From Campylobacterales bacterium (GTDB taxonomy: Bacteria; Campylobacterota; Campylobacteria; Campylobacterales; Thiovulaceae): a DNA stretch of 14,416 nt. The first letter of the stretch is position 1. Each line of letters begins with the position of its first letter. The position numbers and the translations under genes are program-made. The stretch covers positions 3,565 through 17,980 of the forward strand of contig DTUW01000132.1 of NCBI GenBank assembly GCA_012963895.1, read 5' to 3'. Below, piece by piece: positions 13,475 through 14,416 of this stretch. The notes under the pieces were generated by a model. That model did not search any database. It saw only the letters and a program-made list of their open reading frames with translations, and was not told the DNA's origin.

Positions 13475-14416
13475 AAAACGGAATCCAGAAGAACTCCAAT
13501 TTTATTGGAAAGGGAAGGCATACGATGACCCTTTTGATTTTCAAGATAGATTACAGAGACTATATAAGGCTGGAATGGAGGAATTTTTAGGAGAGGATAT
13601 TACATATATAGATAATAAAGAGATAGAGAGAATGTTCAGAGATTACGATTTGGACATGTTAGAAAAGCATGTAAAAGAGACATTTAAGAAGTTGAAATTT
13701 TTTCAACAGAATGATTTTGCCTTTTTAGAGGTGCATAATGAGAAGCTCTTCTATCAAAATTTTGAGATACTCTTAGAAGTTGTGAATATGATTCAAGATA
13801 TTAGATTTACATCTAGTCAAGATAATCAATTTTTAGGGGATTTATTTGAGGGGTTTTTAGACCAAGGGATAAAGCAGTCAGAAGGGCAGTTTTTCACACC
13901 TCTGCCGATAGTGAGATTTATTATAAACTCGCTACCAGAATTGGAAAAGCCGAAAGTTATCGATTATGCTTGTGGGGCGGGTCATTTTCTGAATGAGTAT
14001 GCTAACATCAATAGAGAGAGTAAAATAGTTGGAATAGAGAAAGAGTATAGATTATCTAAGGTGGCTAAGGTTAGTTCATTTATGTATGGACACGATATAG
14101 AGATTCTCTATAATGATGCTTTGGTGGAGCATTCGAGTATTGAAAACGGAACTTTTGACCTATTAATATCGAATCCGCCATATAGTGTAAAAGGTTTTTT
14201 AGAGACATTAAGTCCAGAGGATAGGGAGAAGTTTGAGCTAATCAAGACGATAGACGAAAAGAGCTATTTATCAAACAATGCGATAGAGACCTTTTTTATT
14301 GAGAGGGCTAAGCAACTTGTAAAGGTTGGGGGATTAGCTTCTATTATAGTTCCGAGTAGTATATTGAATAAGGGTAGTAGTAATATAGTAAGTGGTAAGA
14401 AAAATATATATGTGGC
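13446..14416 (+). CDS. N6-adenine DNA methylase (HsdM-like) portion of the same system, 3' end outside window
   Basis: The frame is open from ATG 13446, just after an in-frame TAG at 13443, to the right edge (323 codons). The first 12 residues (MKSHYRQRCEKR) come mostly from the inverted-repeat copy; the family-like sequence starts at NPEELQFYWKGKAYDD. A helical N-terminal region is followed by EGQFFTPLPIVRFI (motif X, about 146-159), VIDYACGAGHF (motif I, D173), ISNPPYSVKG (motif IV, N243-PPY) and GGLASIIVPSSILNKG. This is the HsdM/N6_Mtase fold. No convincing Shine-Dalgarno site precedes 13446, so independent initiation would be weak; coupling or recoding from the upstream frame is possible. 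It overlaps the nuclease portion by 29 nt. A target-recognition domain is expected beyond the window. Confidence 0.85.
   Translation, partial: MKSHYRQRCEKRNPEELQFYWKGKAYDDPFDFQDRLQRLYKAGMEEFLGEDITYIDNKEIERMFRDYDLDMLEKHVKETFKKLKFFQQNDFAFLEVHNEKLFYQNFEILLEVVNMIQDIRFTSSQDNQFLGDLFEGFLDQGIKQSEGQFFTPLPIVRFIINSLPELEKPKVIDYACGAGHFLNEYANINRESKIVGIEKEYRLSKVAKVSSFMYGHDIEILYNDALVEHSSIENGTFDLLISNPPYSVKGFLETLSPEDREKFELIKTIDEKSYLSNNAIETFFIERAKQLVKVGGLASIIVPSSILNKGSSNIVSGKKNIYV
13449..13479 (+). repeat. Left arm of a 31-bp inverted repeat, located at the frameshift
   Basis: Bases 13449-13479 equal the reverse complement of 13889-13919 at 30 of 31 positions; the exception is A at 13466, paired with C at 13902. 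The match ends sharply at 13448 on the left; on the right 13480 is a mismatch and 13481 matches. On its minus strand it encodes FFTPLPIVRF, the methylase motif X segment, with one synonymous change (TTG for CTG). Confidence 0.95.
13889..13919 (-). repeat. Right arm of the 31-bp inverted repeat, within methylase motif X
   Basis: This arm encodes FFTPLPIVRF in the methylase frame (13890-13919) and is the likely source copy. The arms are separated by 409 bp (13480-13888) that encode the helical N-terminal region of the methylase. Confidence 0.95.

Noticed and set aside
13320..13544. Minus-strand open frame containing FFTPLPIVRF
   Set aside because: It is not a gene. It reads the antisense of the restriction gene and contains the motif only because the left inverted-repeat arm lies there; it was useful as the clue to the repeat.
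1..14416. tRNA/rRNA genes, CRISPR arrays, insertion sequences, integrase or recombinase genes, attachment sites
   Set aside because: None could be recognised on either strand; no gene-free stretch exceeds 45 bases.

Overview
The window looks like a chromosome segment from a Campylobacterota bacterium (Sulfurovum/Sulfurimonas-like; genus not resolvable). The reasons are an A+T-rich sequence by eye, an E-type succinate dehydrogenase/methylmenaquinol:fumarate reductase set (flavoprotein, Fe-S protein and a CCG-domain subunit), a long-form QueH, and a UbiA-family prenyltransferase of the kind used in futalosine-route menaquinone synthesis. These assignments come from motif recognition, not database searches.

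Layout. From 1 to 2643 lies the 3' part of an sdhABE/mfrABE operon on the + strand. From 2640 to 3671 queH lies convergent on the - strand, its stop codon overlapping that of sdhE. From 3716 to the window end every gene is on the + strand with almost no spacing: a UbiA prenyltransferase (TTG start, with a TATAAT box between it and divergent queH), two uncharacterised proteins (a coiled-coil protein and a membrane-anchored coiled-coil/HTH protein), the fluoride channel crcB, then mcrC and mcrB (in the order opposite to E. coli), a glutathionylspermidine-synthase-like ATP-grasp protein whose start overlaps mcrB by 14 nt, and dgkA. Next comes a candidate type II restriction endonuclease with its adenine-N6 methyltransferase, and finally a restriction-methylation protein of the HsdR-N plus N6-methylase type, which runs off the right edge. 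About half of the window is therefore restriction-type defence: a modification-dependent McrBC system, an R-M pair, and a fused-type system, interleaved with housekeeping genes in one co-directional array.

Most notable observations. (1) The last restriction-methylation gene is split after its nuclease domain by a 31-nt segment (13449-13479). This segment is the reverse complement, 30 of 31 bases, of the part of the same gene at 13889-13919 that encodes the methyltransferase motif FFTPLPIVRF. Removing 31 nt restores a continuous frame. The pair forms an inverted repeat around about 409 bp of coding sequence, which could be an invertible on/off switch or the scar of a template-switch mutation. 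(2) The word GATGAGGT occurs 14 times, seven on each strand, about once per kb, and 13 copies fit GATGAGGTNG. This is far above a composition-based expectation and resembles a DNA-uptake-like or Chi-like genome signature. (3) The McrB N-terminal region seems to contain a tandemly duplicated recognition module.
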